This document shows, in pieces, positions 25,398 to 36,618 of a stretch of 64,000 nucleotides of DNA. Under the pieces are notes generated by a model. It was not told the DNA's origin, made no database searches, and was given only the letters and a program-made list of their open reading frames with translations. Made by a program: the position numbers and the translations under genes. Location of the stretch: NCBI GenBank assembly GCA_963750935.1, contig CAVVSR010000009.1, forward strand, positions 124,001 to 188,000, given 5' to 3'. Positions within the stretch are counted from its first letter, which is position 1. Each line of letters starts with the position of its first letter. This DNA is from JACCXG01 sp963750935 (GTDB lineage Bacteria; Acidobacteriota; Vicinamibacteria; Vicinamibacterales; 2-12-FULL-66-21).

Positions 25398-26504
25398 CTA
25401 CGGCAGCGCGACGGTGGCCAGGTTCAGCCCGCTCTCCCCGCGCGACAGGACGATCGTCCGCGTCGCGTCGAGCAGGTCGAGCTGTTCGATCCCCTTCATG
25501 GTGGCGATGGTCTCGTAGCCGACGCCGCCCGTCTCGGTCTTGACCGGCTGCGTGATCGGGGCGGCGGACGCGAAGCCGTCGGTCGGGATCTTCATCACGC
25601 CGCGGGCGGTGTTCGACATCAGCAGGAACTCACGGCCGTCCTTCTTGTAGATCACCATGTCGATCGGCCGGTTGCGGTTGCCGAGCTCGGCGATGGTGGT
25701 GCCCACGACCTTCGATCCCGGCTGCAGGCTGGCGACCGGGAACTTCACGAGCGGCGTGCACAGGTAGCCGGCGACGAGGTGCGGCGTGTTGTTGATGCTG
25801 TAGGGCACGAACGCGAACACCGGCGACCGGGTCTCGAACTGGCCGTGGTTGCCGTGGAAGATCTCGACGCTGGTGCCGTTGTCGACCGTCGAGAACGGGT
25901 AGCTGACGGCGCGCAGCTTCGAGGCGAACTCTTCGTTCGAGAGCCCCGCGATGTACAGCTTGCCGTCGGTGAAGGCCATGTCGGTGATCGACTGGCGCCG
26001 CGGGTCGCGCTGCGGGTTGGCATTCGCGGCCGCGTTCGGGGCGTTCGGCAGCGCCACCTTCGTGTACTTCATGCCGTCGAACGACACGACCGTGATCTTG
26101 CCCGCGCCGTCGACGCGCAGCAGCGCCGGCTTGCTGTCGGTGCCCTGGCCGCGCATCACCGCGATGTAGGCGTTCTTCGTCTTCGGGTGCACCACCATGT
26201 CGGTGACGATGACTTCCTTGGCGTCGGTGCCGAGGAGCGCGGCCACCTTCTGATCGATGGCGTCGACGCCCTGGACGCCGGCGGCTCCACCCGACGCCTT
26301 GTCCCCGAGCTCGAGGGCAAAGATCGTGGCGGCCTGCGGGTCAGCGGCGAACAGCACGCCGTCGGGTCCGAACGTGAGCGGACCGACGGACGTCATCTGC
26401 GGTCCCACGTCCGCCGCGGAGAGCGGCGTCGGGGCGAACGTCTTGTAGCTGGCCCCCAGGGCCAGCGCGAGCATCCCTGTTGCGGCAAGGATCTTCGTGC
26501 GCAT
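25398..26504 (-). CDS. secreted beta-propeller-like protein
   Basis: 368 residues from ATG 26504, with AAGGAG about 8 bases upstream. Signal peptide then repeated strand units: LTFGPDGVLFAADPQAATIFAL, VTDMVVHPKTKNAYIAVMRG, ITDMAFTDGKLYIAGLSNEEF, IDMVIYKKDGREFLLMSNTARGVMKI. The alternation is that of a six- or seven-bladed propeller. Conserved in Acidobacteriota genomes to my knowledge, but I cannot assign a substrate. It lies immediately upstream of the lipoprotein gene on the same strand (25-base gap), so they likely form an operon. Confidence 0.75.
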   Translation of the reverse strand: MRTKILAATGMLALALGASYKTFAPTPLSAADVGPQMTSVGPLTFGPDGVLFAADPQAATIFALELGDKASGGAAGVQGVDAIDQKVAALLGTDAKEVIVTDMVVHPKTKNAYIAVMRGQGTDSKPALLRVDGAGKITVVSFDGMKYTKVALPNAPNAAANANPQRDPRRQSITDMAFTDGKLYIAGLSNEEFASKLRAVSYPFSTVDNGTSVEIFHGNHGQFETRSPVFAFVPYSINNTPHLVAGYLCTPLVKFPVASLQPGSKVVGTTIAELGNRNRPIDMVIYKKDGREFLLMSNTARGVMKIPTDGFASAAPITQPVKTETGGVGYETIATMKGIEQLDLLDATRTIVLSRGESGLNLATVALP

Positions 26505-26843
26505 TCCGGAACTCCTTCTCGTGCTGTGTTGGCCGCCCCGGCCGCGGATCGCCGCCAAGGCTACCGGCTCAATACGTCCCTCCCCCGCCGCCCGTTACGC
26601 GGGGGACCGTTACGGATGTGTCTGATCGGCCGTGGACGGTCGGGGGATTATAGGCTGGCTCTCGTGAACGGAATGAATTCACGGGTGAAAAAAGAGCATT
26701 CGCGGTTCCCCACCCGCCGAGGGTGGCCCAATGGCTCAGTTTTTCGCCAGTTGAGAAAGGCGGGACGGCTGGCTGGGGTGGCCCGATTTGTGCTCAGCCA
26801 GGGCTGGACGTGCACTGAGGAAGCACGGGTTCGGAGAGGATCG
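26505..26843. other. divergent intergenic region
   Basis: 339 bases between the minus-strand propeller gene and the plus-strand chemotaxis-type giant gene. It should hold both promoters. I see no palindrome, no heptamer array and no RNA-like structure that I can support. Confidence 0.4.
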
Positions 26844-29800
26844 ATGTCGACGGAGCCGTTTGAGTACGAAGAAGCCCGCGACGCCCGGGTCACCGGCGAC
26901 GCGGCACGAGAGTCGGGCGCAGCCGTCACCACCAGCGACGCCTCGATCTTTCCCATAGTTGGCATCGGCGCATCCGCCGGCGGCCTCGAGTCCCTCGAGC
27001 GCTTCTTCACGCACATCCCGTCGACCAGCGGGATGGCCTTCGTGGTGCTCCAGCACCTGTCGCCGGACTTCAAGAGCTTCATGAACGAGCTCCTGTCGCG
27101 GCGCACGCCGATGACGATCCGGCAGGCCGAGCACGAGATCCTGGTCGAACCCGAATACCGTCTACCTGCTGCCGCCGAATAAGGAAATGATCATCCGGCG
27201 GCGCCGGCTCCTCCTGAACGACCGCGATCCCCGCTCCGGCCTGACCCTGCCGATCGACATGTTCCTGCGCTCGCTGGCGCAGGACCTCGGCGAGCGCGCG
27301 GTCGCCGTGATCCTGTCCGGCAGCGGCAGCGACGGCTCGCGCGGCATCCAGGAAATCAGCCAGGCCGGCGGCACCGTCTTCTGCGAGAGCCCCGACTCGG
27401 CGCAGTTCAACGGCATGCCGCTCAGCGCCATCCGGACCGGCGGCGGTCGATCACGTCCTCCCGCCCGAGGAGATTGCCGCGCGCGGTCGCGGCGATCGCC
27501 GCCGGCGAGCCGGCGCGCTCGACGGCGGTGCCGGCCGAGCGAGGAGAAAGGCGTCGAGGCGATCCTCCGCCTGCTCCGCGACGAATACGCGCATCGACTT
27601 CTCGCACTACAAGGCCAGCACGGTCACGCGCCGCATCGAACGGCGCCTCGCGCTCAACCGGTCGCTCGACATCGACATGTACGTCGAGCAGGTGCGCAGC
27701 GATCCGCGCGAGCTCAGCTCGCTCTACGAGGACCTGCTGATCGGCGTCACCCGCTTCTTCCGCGACGACGCCGCCTTCGACGTGCTCGAGCACCGCATCG
27801 TCCCCGAGCTGGTCGAGCGGACCGAGCGCCGACCAGCAGATCCGCGTCTGGGTGCCCGGCTGCGCGACCGGCCAGGAGGCCTACTCGATCGCGATGGTGC
27901 TGCACGAGCGGCTCAGCGCGCGGCGCCGGCCGGTCAACATCAAGATCCTCGCGACCGACGTCCACAAGGCGTCGCTCGAGGTCGCGAGCACCGGGCATCT
28001 ACACCGAGGAACAGGTCGACGGCATCGGACCGCGAGCGGCTCGAACGCTTCTTCACGCTCAAGCCCGACGGCTACCAGATCTCGCCGGCGCTGCGCGAGT
28101 GCATCGTCTTCGCCCCGCACAACCTGATTCGCGACGCGCCGTTCACCAAGATGCGACCTGATCACCTGCCGCAACCTGCTGATCTATTTCCAGCCGCACG
28201 CGCAGAAGACGGTCCTGACCCTGTTCCACTTCTCGCTGAAGCCGGGCGGGTTCCTGTTCCTCGGATCGAGCGAGAGCCCGGGCGGGCTGCTCGAAGAGTT
28301 CGACACCATCGACGAGCACGCCAAGATCTATCGCAAGCGGCGCGACATCGGCCTGCCGCGCGATCTCAAGCTGCCGCTCCCGCGCAGCGCGACCGTCCCG
28401 CGCACGCCCGCCGGTGCAGCGGCGTGGCGGCGGTCAACCCGCAGCTGGTCGGCGACCTACGATCGCCTGCTCGATCGGTTCATGCCGCCGAGCTTCCTCG
28501 TCGACGATCAGGGACAGCTGGTCGACTCGTTCGGCGGCGTCGAGGCGCTGCTCAAGGTCAAGCCGCGGCGGCCGTCGCAGAACCTGCTCGATCTCGTGGA
28601 CGACGAGCTGCGGGTGGTGCTGTCGGGCGCGCTGCACCGGGTCCGGCGCGACGTCGAGAGCGTCCGCTACCCGGCGGTCGCGATCGCCGATCACGCGCGC
28701 CAGTTCGCGGTCGTCGCCGAGCCGTTGCGCGACCCGCGCGGCGCGCTGACGCACATCCTGATCTACGCTCGCCGACGCCGAAGCCGCACGGCGCGCCGGT
28801 GATGGTGCCGCCGTTCGCCGACGTCACGCCGCTGCCGCTGCCGGCTCGCCGAGGACACGCCGCTGGCGGGCCTGACCCGCGATCAGCTCGACGCCCTCGA
28901 GGACGAGCTCGTCGTACACGAAGGAACAGCTGCAGGCGGCGGTGCAGGAGCACGAGGCCTCCAACGAGGAGCTGCAGGCCACCAACGAGGAGCTGGTCGC
29001 CGCGAACGAGGAGCTCCAGAGCACGAACGAGGAGCTGCACTCGGTCAACGAGGAGATGTACACGGTCAACGCCGAGTACCAGAAGAAGAACGCCGAGCTC
29101 CAGGAGCTGAACGACGACATCGAGCACCTGCTCGAACGGCACCGACGTCGCGACGCTGTTCCTCGACCGCGAGCTGTGCATCCGCCGGTTCACGCCGCGC
29201 ATCGCCGAGCTGTTCCGGGTCATCCCCCAGGACGTCGGCCGCCCGCTGCGGTCGTTCGCGCACGATCTCTCGCACCCGACCCTGATCGCCGACATCGAGC
29301 GCGTGCTCCACGACCGGCGTGTCGGTCGAGGCGCAGACGTGGGACAAGCGGCAGCGCTGCTACTTCCTGCGCATCCTCCCCTACCGTGCCCGGATCAAGG
29401 ACAGCCCGGACTTCCCGCTGATCGGCGGCGATCGCCCCTACGCCCCGGACGGCGTCGGTCCTCACGCTCACCGACATCTCGCCGCTCGAACAGGCGCGCG
29501 CCCGCCTCGCCCAGCTCTCCGCCATCGTCGAGTCGTCGGACGACGCGATCATCGGCAAGACGCTCGACGGCATCATCACGACCTGGAACCGCGGCGCGGT
29601 GAGGCTCTACGGCTACGCGGCCGAGGAGGCGATCGGCCGGCACGCCAGCTTCCTCAACCCGGCCGGCCGCAAGGAGGAGATGGAGACCAGCCTGCGGCAG
29701 GTCCGCGACGGCCGGCTGGTCGAGCGGCTCGAGACGACGCACGTGCGCAAGGACGGCAGCACCATCGACGTCTCGGTGACCTTCTCGCCGATCTACGAGA

Positions 29801-31377
29801 GCACCCACACCATCGTCGGCATCTCGGGCATCTCGCGGGACATCACGCAGCTGGTGCGGGCGCGGCAGGAGATCGCCGAACGCGAGGAGCGCATCCGGCT
29901 GCTGCTGGACTCGACCGCGGAAGCGATCTACGGCATCGACCTGAGCGGGGTGTGCACGTTCTGCAACTCGGCGTGCGCGCGGCTGCTCGGCTACGACTCG
30001 CCGGCGGCGCTGATCGGCAGGCAGATGCATCCGCTCATCCATCACAGCCTCGCGGACGGCAGCCCGTCGGCGCCGGAGCAGTCGCCGATCTTCGAGGCGA
30101 TGCGCCACCGCGAGGGCACGCACGTCGAGGACGAAGTGATCTGGCGGGCGGACGGCTCGTCGTTCCCGGCCGAATACTGGAGCCACCCGATCCTGCGCAA
30201 CGGCGAGGTCATCGGCGCGGTCGTGACCTTCCTCGACGTGACCGATCGCCGCCGCGCCGAGAAGGAGGTGCTCGACGGCGTGCGGCGGCGCGAGCAGTTC
30301 CTGGCGATGCTCTCGCACGAGCTGCGCAACCCGCTGTCCGCCATCCTCAACGCCACCCGCGTCCTCGACAACGCGGAGTGGACGGACAACGCCTGCCATG
30401 AAGCGGGACAGGTGGTGACGCGCCAGGCCAACCACATGGCGCGGCTGCTCGACGACCTGCTCGACGTGGCGCGCATCACCCGCGGCCGGATCGTGCTGCG
30501 GAAGGAATCGATCGACCTGCGGGACACCGCGCGGCTCGGCGATCGAGGCGCTGCAGCCCGACGATGGCCGCACGCGGGATCCGGCTGTCGGCCGAGATCG
30601 ACGACGGCGTGGTGCCGGTCTTCGGCGATCCGACGCGTCTCCAGCAGATTCAGGCCAACCTGCTCAGCAACGCCGCGAAGTACTCGATGCCCGGGGCGAG
30701 CGTGCGGTTCGAGCTGCGCCGCGCCGGCGCCGAGGCGATCATCCGCGTCACCGACACCGGCCGCGGCATCGACGCCGACGTCCTTCCCCGCATCTTCGAC
30801 CTGTTCGTGCAGGGGCACCGCACGCATCGACCGGTCGGACGGCGGGCTCGGCATCGGCCTGACGCTGCTGCGTTCGCTCGTCGAGCTGCACGACGGACGG
30901 GTCATGCGCCGAAAGCGACGGCCCCGGGCGCGGCAGCACGTTCACGGTGTGGCTGCCGCTCGAAACCGAGCGCGTCCCGTCGCCGCCGCCGGCGCGAGTG
31001 GCCGCCGGTGCGCACCGTCGTCCTCGTCGAGGATCAGCCCGACGCGCGGCGGATGATGCAGCTGCTGCTGGAGTCCGAAGGGGTGAAGGTGTTCACGGCC
31101 GAGAACGGCGTCGAAGGCCTGGCGCTGATCGAGCGCACCAGGCCGGATCTCGCGCTGGTCGATCTCGGCCTGCCGCTCATGAGCGGCTTCGAGCTGGCCC
31201 GTCAGGTCCGCAGCCGGGCCGCCAGTCCGGCGACCCGCATGGTCGCCCTGAGCGGCTACGGCCAGGACTCCGACATCCAGGCGTCGCTCGACGCCGGCTT
31301 CCACGAGCACCTGACCAAGCCGCCGGACCCGAACCGCCTCGAGACGCTGCTCGCAGGGGGGCGCGAAAGGCATGTAG
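26844..31377 (+). CDS. CheB-CheR-PAS-histidine kinase-receiver protein with 25 apparent +1 shifts
   Basis: Reconstructed by hand: 1502 residues from ATG 26844 (GGAGAGGATCG before it) to TAG 31375-31377, skipping 25 single bases. Order: CheB methylesterase (Ser44 in GIGASAGG, VVLQHLSPDF, GSGSDGSRG); CheR methyltransferase (IDFSHYKASTVTRRIERRL, VWVPGCATGQEAYS, FTKMDLITCRNLLIYF); a coiled coil (EELQATNEELVAANEELQSTN); three PAS domains (about 29150-30260); HisKA with phospho-His in AMLSHELRNPLSA; HATPase (GLGIGLTLLRSLVELHDG); and a receiver (VEDQPDA, phospho-Asp in LALVDLGLPL, LTKPP). Read plainly the frame is broken into about 26 pieces, but each piece keeps good family sequence and no substitution stop is needed. 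Confidence 0.8.
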
Positions 31378-31398
31378 ACAGTGGACAGTGCCCCGAAC

Positions 31399-32169
31399 CT
31401 ACTTCTTGTGATGCAGCGCGAACGCCGCGCCCTGGGGATCCATGCCGTTGACGATCCAGTCGCCGCCGGGCACCTCCATCGGGCCGTTCAGGACCTGACC
31501 GCCGTTGGCCTTGACGCGCTCGGCGGCCTCGTGGACGTCCGGCACGCGGAAGTAGATCGTCCAGTTGGGCGGGACGTTCCCCATCTCGGGGGGCGTCTTC
31601 ATCATCCCGCCGAGCGGGAAGGTGCGGCCGAACATGTGGTACTTGCCCATCGGGCCCATGTCCATCGCCTCGGTCGGGCGCCAGCCGAGCAGCTCGGTAT
31701 AGAACTTCAGCGCGGCTTCGGCGTCCGACGTGTAGAGCTCGTGCCATGAGGCGTCGCCGATCTTCGGCTCACTCTCGGGCCCAGGCGGGGGATCGACCGG
31801 CTGGTAGACCGAGAACATCGCCCCCTGCGGATCCTTCATCGTCCGCATCCGGCCGACCGACGGCACGTCGATGACCGGCGACAGCGCGCTGCCGCCCATC
31901 CGCTCGATCCGCGAGACCGCCTCCTCCAGCTTCGGCACGCCGATGTACATCACCCAGTGCGGCGGAAAGTTCATGCCGGGAGGGATGTTCATGACGCCGC
32001 CGACCGACTCGCCGTCAGGGCGCATCAGCAGGTCGTAAGGCTGCGGCGCCCCGTCGAACGGCGCCGTCGACCAGCCGACCACGGCCGTGTAGAACTTCTC
32101 GGCCGCCTTCATGTCCGTCGTCAACAGCTCGTACCACAGCGGTCGTCCCAGAAAGTCGGTATCGGCCAT
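31399..32169 (-). CDS. two-domain VOC (glyoxalase-fold) protein
   Basis: 256 residues made of two related VOC halves: WYELLTTDMKAAEKFYTAVVGWST at 12-35 and WHELYTSDAEAALKFYTELLGWRP at about 144-167, each followed by a YIGVPKLEEAVSRIERMGG / YFRVPDVHEAAERVKANGG strand-helix and a DPQGAMFSVYQP / DPQGAAFALHHK ending. This is the pattern of the CFP-30/27 kDa antigen-like glyoxalases; metal ligands are incomplete and the ligand is unknown. It is convergent with the sensor giant (22-base gap). Confidence 0.9.
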   Translation of the reverse strand: MADTDFLGRPLWYELLTTDMKAAEKFYTAVVGWSTAPFDGAPQPYDLLMRPDGESVGGVMNIPPGMNFPPHWVMYIGVPKLEEAVSRIERMGGSALSPVIDVPSVGRMRTMKDPQGAMFSVYQPVDPPPGPESEPKIGDASWHELYTSDAEAALKFYTELLGWRPTEAMDMGPMGKYHMFGRTFPLGGMMKTPPEMGNVPPNWTIYFRVPDVHEAAERVKANGGQVLNGPMEVPGGDWIVNGMDPQGAAFALHHKK

Positions 32170-32189
32170 AAGAACCTCCAGGCTGTCAC

Positions 32190-32318
32190 GTGCTACGTGC
32201 TACGTGCTGCGTGCGAACGTGCTCCACGTGCGACGGGCTACGTGCGAACGTGCGCAGCACCCCGCACCAAGCACCCCGCACCAAGCACCCAGCACCCAGC
32301 ACCCAGCACCGAGCACCC
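32190..32318. repeat. compound array: GTGCTAC then AGCACCC heptamers
   Basis: Three GTGCTAC/GTGCTGC units (32190-32210), several 8- and 9-base variants, then nine near-perfect heptamers AGCACCC/CGCACCA (32256-32318), followed by a short AG run and TCTCTC. It lies in the 378-base gap between the divergent VOC and PAS-kinase genes; apart from it and the promoters I see nothing else there. Confidence 0.87.
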
Positions 32319-32547
32319 AAAGAGAGAGAGAGTCTCTCACGACCTGTCCCGCGTCCGACCGCGCTGGGACGAAACGTCTGTGATCCGGGACGGACGACCA
32401 GTCCGTGGCGCCAAACTCAGCCTTGTCACGTCGCCAGTTCCCAGCAGTTCACAGTAGTTCCCGGCACTCGTGCATGAGCTTCTGCCGACGCTGGAATGGG
32501 GCGAACAATGCAGGCATACTGCGTCTCTTGCGCTGCTGAGGAGGAGT

Positions 32548-33822
32548 GTGGAGCGGGGCACCGAGGCGAACACCAGGCTGATGATCGACGCCGCCAACCG
32601 GCGCGAAGGCGACGCCTTCCGTCTGCTGGTCGACAGCACCGTCGACTACGCCATCTTCATGCTCAACCCCGAGGGGCTGGTGTCGAGCTGGAACGCCGGC
32701 GCGAAGCGCATCAAGGGCTACGAGGCCAACGAGATCATCGGGAAGCATTTCTCGACGTTCTACACGCCGGAGGCGGTGGCCGCGGGCTGGCCGGAGCACG
32801 AGCTTCGAGAGTCCGAGCGCGTGGGACGCTTCGAAGACGAAGGCTGGCGGGTCCGCAAGGACGGTTCCCTGTTCTGGGCCAACGTCGTGATCACGCCGAT
32901 TCGCGGCCACGACGGCACGCTGCGCGGGTTCGCCAAGGTGACCCGCGACATGACCGAGCGCAAGGCGAACGAGGAGCGGATCGACCGGCTCCGCCTGGAG
33001 CTCGAGGCCCGCGTCCGGGAGCTCGGCGCGGCCAACCGCGAGCTGTCGCAGAAGAGCGCCGAGAACGAGAGCTTCGTCTATTCGGTCTCGCACGACCTGC
33101 GCTCGCCGCTGGTGAACCTCCAGGGATTCAGCCAGGAACTGCTGCTGACCTGCGGCGAGCTCGAGAAACTCCTGTCGACCCAGTCGGTGCCCGCGGCGAT
33201 TCAACAGAAGGCGATCGGCCTCGTCCGCGACGACCTCGGCGAGTCGGTCACGTTCATCCGCAATGCCGTGCGCCACCTCGGAAGCATCGTCGACGGCCTG
33301 CTCCGGCTGTCGCGCGTCGGCCGCGTCGAGTACAGCTTCGAGCCGGTCAACCTCGACGTCCTCGTCGCCGACATCCTGTCCGCGATGCACTCGACCATCA
33401 CCGCCGCCGGCACCACCGTCGACGTCGGACCGTTGCCGGCGATCGTCGCCGACCGGACCGCCATCGGTCAGGTCTTCGCCAACATCGTGGACAACGCCAT
33501 CAAGCACATCGACGGCAAGCGCCCGGGGCGGATCGAGATCACGGCCAACGCCGCCGACCCTCCCGTGCTGTCGATCCGGGACAACGGCATCGGCATCCCC
33601 GCCGAGTACCAGCCGAAGATCTTCAAGGTCTTCCAGCAGGTGCACCAGACGCCCTCTCGCGGCGAAGGGATGGGGCTGGCCATCGTCCACCGCATCATCG
33701 AGCGTCATGGCGGCCGGATCTGGTTCGAATCCGTGCCGGGCACCGGCACGACCTTCCACTTCATCGCCGGCCGGCTCGCCACACACGGACCATCCGGGCC
33801 ACAATCGGGCCGACGGGGATGA
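32548..33822 (+). CDS. PAS-domain histidine kinase
   Basis: 424 residues from a GTG preceded by GAGGAGGAGT, an excellent ribosome site. The PAS domain spans about 20-140 (DYAIFMLNPEGLVSSWNAGAKRIKGYEANEIIG, and FWANVVITPIRGHDGTLRGFAKVTRDMTERK). A coiled linker follows, then HisKA with phospho-His in YSVSHDLRSPLVNLQGFS, and HATPase with N box IVDNAIKH and G boxes DNGIGIPAEY and GEGMGLAIVHRIIERHGG. This is the cyanobacterial-phytochrome-like kinase type but without GAF/PHY. Its stop overlaps the start of the adjacent receiver gene as ATGA. Confidence 0.92.
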   Translation: MERGTEANTRLMIDAANRREGDAFRLLVDSTVDYAIFMLNPEGLVSSWNAGAKRIKGYEANEIIGKHFSTFYTPEAVAAGWPEHELRESERVGRFEDEGWRVRKDGSLFWANVVITPIRGHDGTLRGFAKVTRDMTERKANEERIDRLRLELEARVRELGAANRELSQKSAENESFVYSVSHDLRSPLVNLQGFSQELLLTCGELEKLLSTQSVPAAIQQKAIGLVRDDLGESVTFIRNAVRHLGSIVDGLLRLSRVGRVEYSFEPVNLDVLVADILSAMHSTITAAGTTVDVGPLPAIVADRTAIGQVFANIVDNAIKHIDGKRPGRIEITANAADPPVLSIRDNGIGIPAEYQPKIFKVFQQVHQTPSRGEGMGLAIVHRIIERHGGRIWFESVPGTGTTFHFIAGRLATHGPSGPQSGRRG

Positions 33823-34280
33823 CGGAGACGCTCAGGATTGTCGTCGCTGAGGATGATGAAGGGCACGCCACGCTGGTCAGGCGCAACCTGAAGCGGGCCG
33901 GCCTCGAGTCGGAGCCCGTGCACGTCCGCGATGGCCAGGAGGCGCTCGACTACCTCTATCGTCGCGCCCCGTACGACCATCGCAGCCAGCACGGCTCGCT
34001 GGTGCTGCTGCTCGACCTGAACATGCCGCGCCTTGGCGGGCTGGAAGTCCTGCGGCGCGTCAAGAGCGACAGGCACCTGACCAGGATTCCGGTGTTCGTG
34101 CTCACGACCACCGACGATCCGGTCGAAGTCGATCGGTGCTATTCCCTGGGCGCATCGGCCTGCATCGTCAAGCCGGTCGACTCCACGAAGTTCTCCGAGA
34201 CGGTGCAGCGGCTCGCGCAGTTCCTGATGACCGCCCGCCTTCCCGGAGAAACGGCCCCGCCGCCCACCCATGAGCAGTGA
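33819..34280 (+). CDS. single-domain response regulator, Rcp1-like
   Basis: 153 residues: IVVAEDDEGHATLVRRNLKRAG (acidic pocket), YRRAPYDHRSQHGSLVLLLDLNMPRLGGLEVLRRVK with the phospho-Asp, VFVLTTTDDPVEVDRCYSLGASACIVKPV with conserved Thr and Lys. The insert between strand 2 and the phosphorylated strand is characteristic of Rcp1, the partner of cyanobacterial phytochrome. Start overlaps the kinase stop by four bases, and its own end overlaps the next gene, so kinase, receiver and hybrid are one operon. Confidence 0.92.
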   Translation: MTETLRIVVAEDDEGHATLVRRNLKRAGLESEPVHVRDGQEALDYLYRRAPYDHRSQHGSLVLLLDLNMPRLGGLEVLRRVKSDRHLTRIPVFVLTTTDDPVEVDRCYSLGASACIVKPVDSTKFSETVQRLAQFLMTARLPGETAPPPTHEQ

Positions 34281-36571
34281 CACGCGCCCGCTGATCCTCG
34301 TCGTCGACGACGATCCGGGTGCCGCGACGCTCCAGCGTCGCCGCCTCGAGCGCGCCGAGTTCCGGGTCGACGTCGCCTCCGACGTCGAGACGGCCATGTC
34401 GAGGCTGGGCCGGCCCGGCGTCGACCTCGTCGTGATGGACTACCGGCTGGGCGGCACCACCGGCCTCGATCTCCACCGCCAGATGAAGGCCGGCGGCATC
34501 GACGTCCCGGTGATCATGGTCACCGGCACCACCGACGATGCCACCGTCATCGAGGCGATGCGCGCCGGCATCCGCGATTTCGTCGTCAAGAGCACCGACT
34601 ATCTCGACTACCTGCCCGACGCGGCGCGGGCGATTCTCAAGCAGACCGTCGCGGCGCCGGATCGGCTGCCCGAAGAGCACCGCCGGACCTCCGTCCTCAT
34701 CGTCGAGGACGACCAGGGCACCGCGATGCTGCAGCGGCGGCAACTCGAGCGCGCGGGCTACGAGGTCGCGATTGCCACCACCGCCGAGACCGCGCTCGAG
34801 GCGGTCCGCACAGGGCAACGTGCACCTCGCGGTCCTCGACCTCCGTCTCGAGGGCGGCACCTCCGGCCTCGACCTGTACGAGCAGATGCAGGCGGAGGGC
34901 TGGCCCGTTCCGGCCATCCTGGTCACGGGCCACCCCGACGAATCGGTCGCGATCCGCGCGCTGCGCGTCGGCATCCGCGACTTCGTGCCGAAGTCCGCGG
35001 AGTACCTCGAGTACCTGCCCAACGCCGTCGACCGCGTCGTGGCGCAGTCGCGCATCGAGCGGAAGCTGGTCGACTCCGAGCTGCGCCTCGCCAGCATCAT
35101 CGGCACGACGATGGACGCGATCGTCATGTGCGACGAGCAGTCGGTGATCGTGCTGTTCAACAATTCCGCGGAGGCGATGTTCGGCTGCACCGCCGCCGAG
35201 GCGCTGGGCCGGCGTCTGGACAGGTTCATGCCGACGCTGCGGCTCGGCGCGCCGGAATCCGGGCCGAAATCGGAGCGCCGCGTGCAGCAGCGGCTCGAGC
35301 TCGACGGCGTCCGGCGGGGCGGCGAGCAGCTGCCGATCGAAGTGTCGGTCAGCGAAGTCGTGGTGTACCAGAAGCGGCTCTTCACGGTCATCGCGCGCGA
35401 CATCTCGGAGCGGCGCCGGATCGAGGGGGAGCTGCGCGAGGCCAACCGGCGCAAGGACGAGTTCCTCGGGATGCTCGCGCACGAGCTGCGCAACCCGCTC
35501 GCCGCGATCATGAACGCCGGCGAAGTGCTCGACGCCACCGTCACGGAGCCGCGCACGGCCAAGCTGACCGCCGTCGTCAAGCGGCAGACCCGGGCGCTGG
35601 CGAGGATGGTCGACGACCTGCTCGACGTCTCGCGCGTCACGCTCGGCAAGATCCGGTTGTCCAAGGAGCCGCTGCTCCTCAGCCAGATAGTGAGCCGGGC
35701 CGCCGAGAGCATCCGCGAGGCGATCGCCAGGGCCGGGCTGACCTTCGACGTGCAGGTCGACAGCGATCCGGTGTGGCTCGAAGCCGACGCGACGCGGCTC
35801 GAACAGGTGCTGGCGAACCTGCTGAACAATGCCGTCAAGTTCACGCCGCACGGCGGACGCATCACCGTGAGCGCGGGTCGAGAGGGCGGCGACGCCGTCA
35901 TCCGCGTGCGCGACACCGGCATCGGGATGGACACGCCGCTGCTGCCGAAGGTGTTCGATCTGTTCGTCCAGGCCGATGCGTCACTCGATCGATCGCAGGG
36001 AGGCCTGGGCATCGGACTCGCGCTGGTGCGCCAGGTGGTCACGCTCCACGGCGGCCAGGTGTCGGCCCACAGCGCAGGATCGGGCGCCGGCAGCGAATTC
36101 GTGGTCCGGCTGCCGGCGATGCCCGAGGAGCGAGCGGTCCCGGCCGCGCCACCGGCGGCGGCGCCCGGCGCCTCCCGCCTGCGCGTGCTCGTCGTCGACG
36201 ATCAGCCGGACATGGCCGACTGCGTCGCGATGCTGATCGAGACGTTCGGCCACCAGGCCCGTGCCGTCTACGACGGCGCGACCGCGCTGGCGGTGAGCCG
36301 CGCCGAATCGCCGGACGTCATCTTCGTGGACATCGGCATGCCGATCGTGACCGGGTACGACGTCGCGCGCGAGATCCGATCGCGCGGCGAGCTCGCCGGC
36401 ATCAGGCTGGTCGCCCTGACCGGCTACGGCCGCGACGAGGATCGGCGGCGGGCGCTCGAGGCCGGCTTCGATCTGCACCTGACCAAGCCGGTCGCGGACG
36501 CGACGCTGCGCAGCGTGCTCGCGGAGCTCGCGCCGGCGCGCCCGCGCGCCTTAGTGCCTTTCGGTTATTGA
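34270..36571 (+). CDS. hybrid kinase: receiver-receiver-PAS-HisKA-HATPase-receiver
   Basis: 766 residues if one base at about 34810 is skipped (GTC CGC, A, CAG GGC); otherwise it stops early or reads out of frame. Receiver 1: LILVVDDDPG, LVVMDYRLGGTTGLDL, VVKST. Receiver 2: VLIVEDDQGTAML, LAVLDLRLEGGTSGLDL, VPKSA. PAS: ASIIGTTMDAIVMCDEQSVIVLFNNSAEAMF. HisKA phospho-His in GMLAHELRNPLAAIMNAGE. HATPase: NLLNNAVKFTPHGG, DTGIGMD, GGLGIGLALVRQVVTLHGG. C-terminal receiver: RVLVVDDQPDMADC, VIFVDIGMPIVTG, HLTKPV. End of a three-gene sensory operon; stimulus unknown. Confidence 0.88.
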
Positions 36572-36618
36572 CCGTCCGCGGCCCCACGGGTAGAGTCCGG
36601 CCCGACTTCCACCCACCC

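Noticed and set aside
26844..31377. A conserved slippery heptamer driving the +1 shifts
   Set aside because: I compared the sequence around all 25 sites; apart from a tendency for C after G and G after C there is no shared motif or Shine-Dalgarno-like stimulator, so I do not claim programmed frameshifting.
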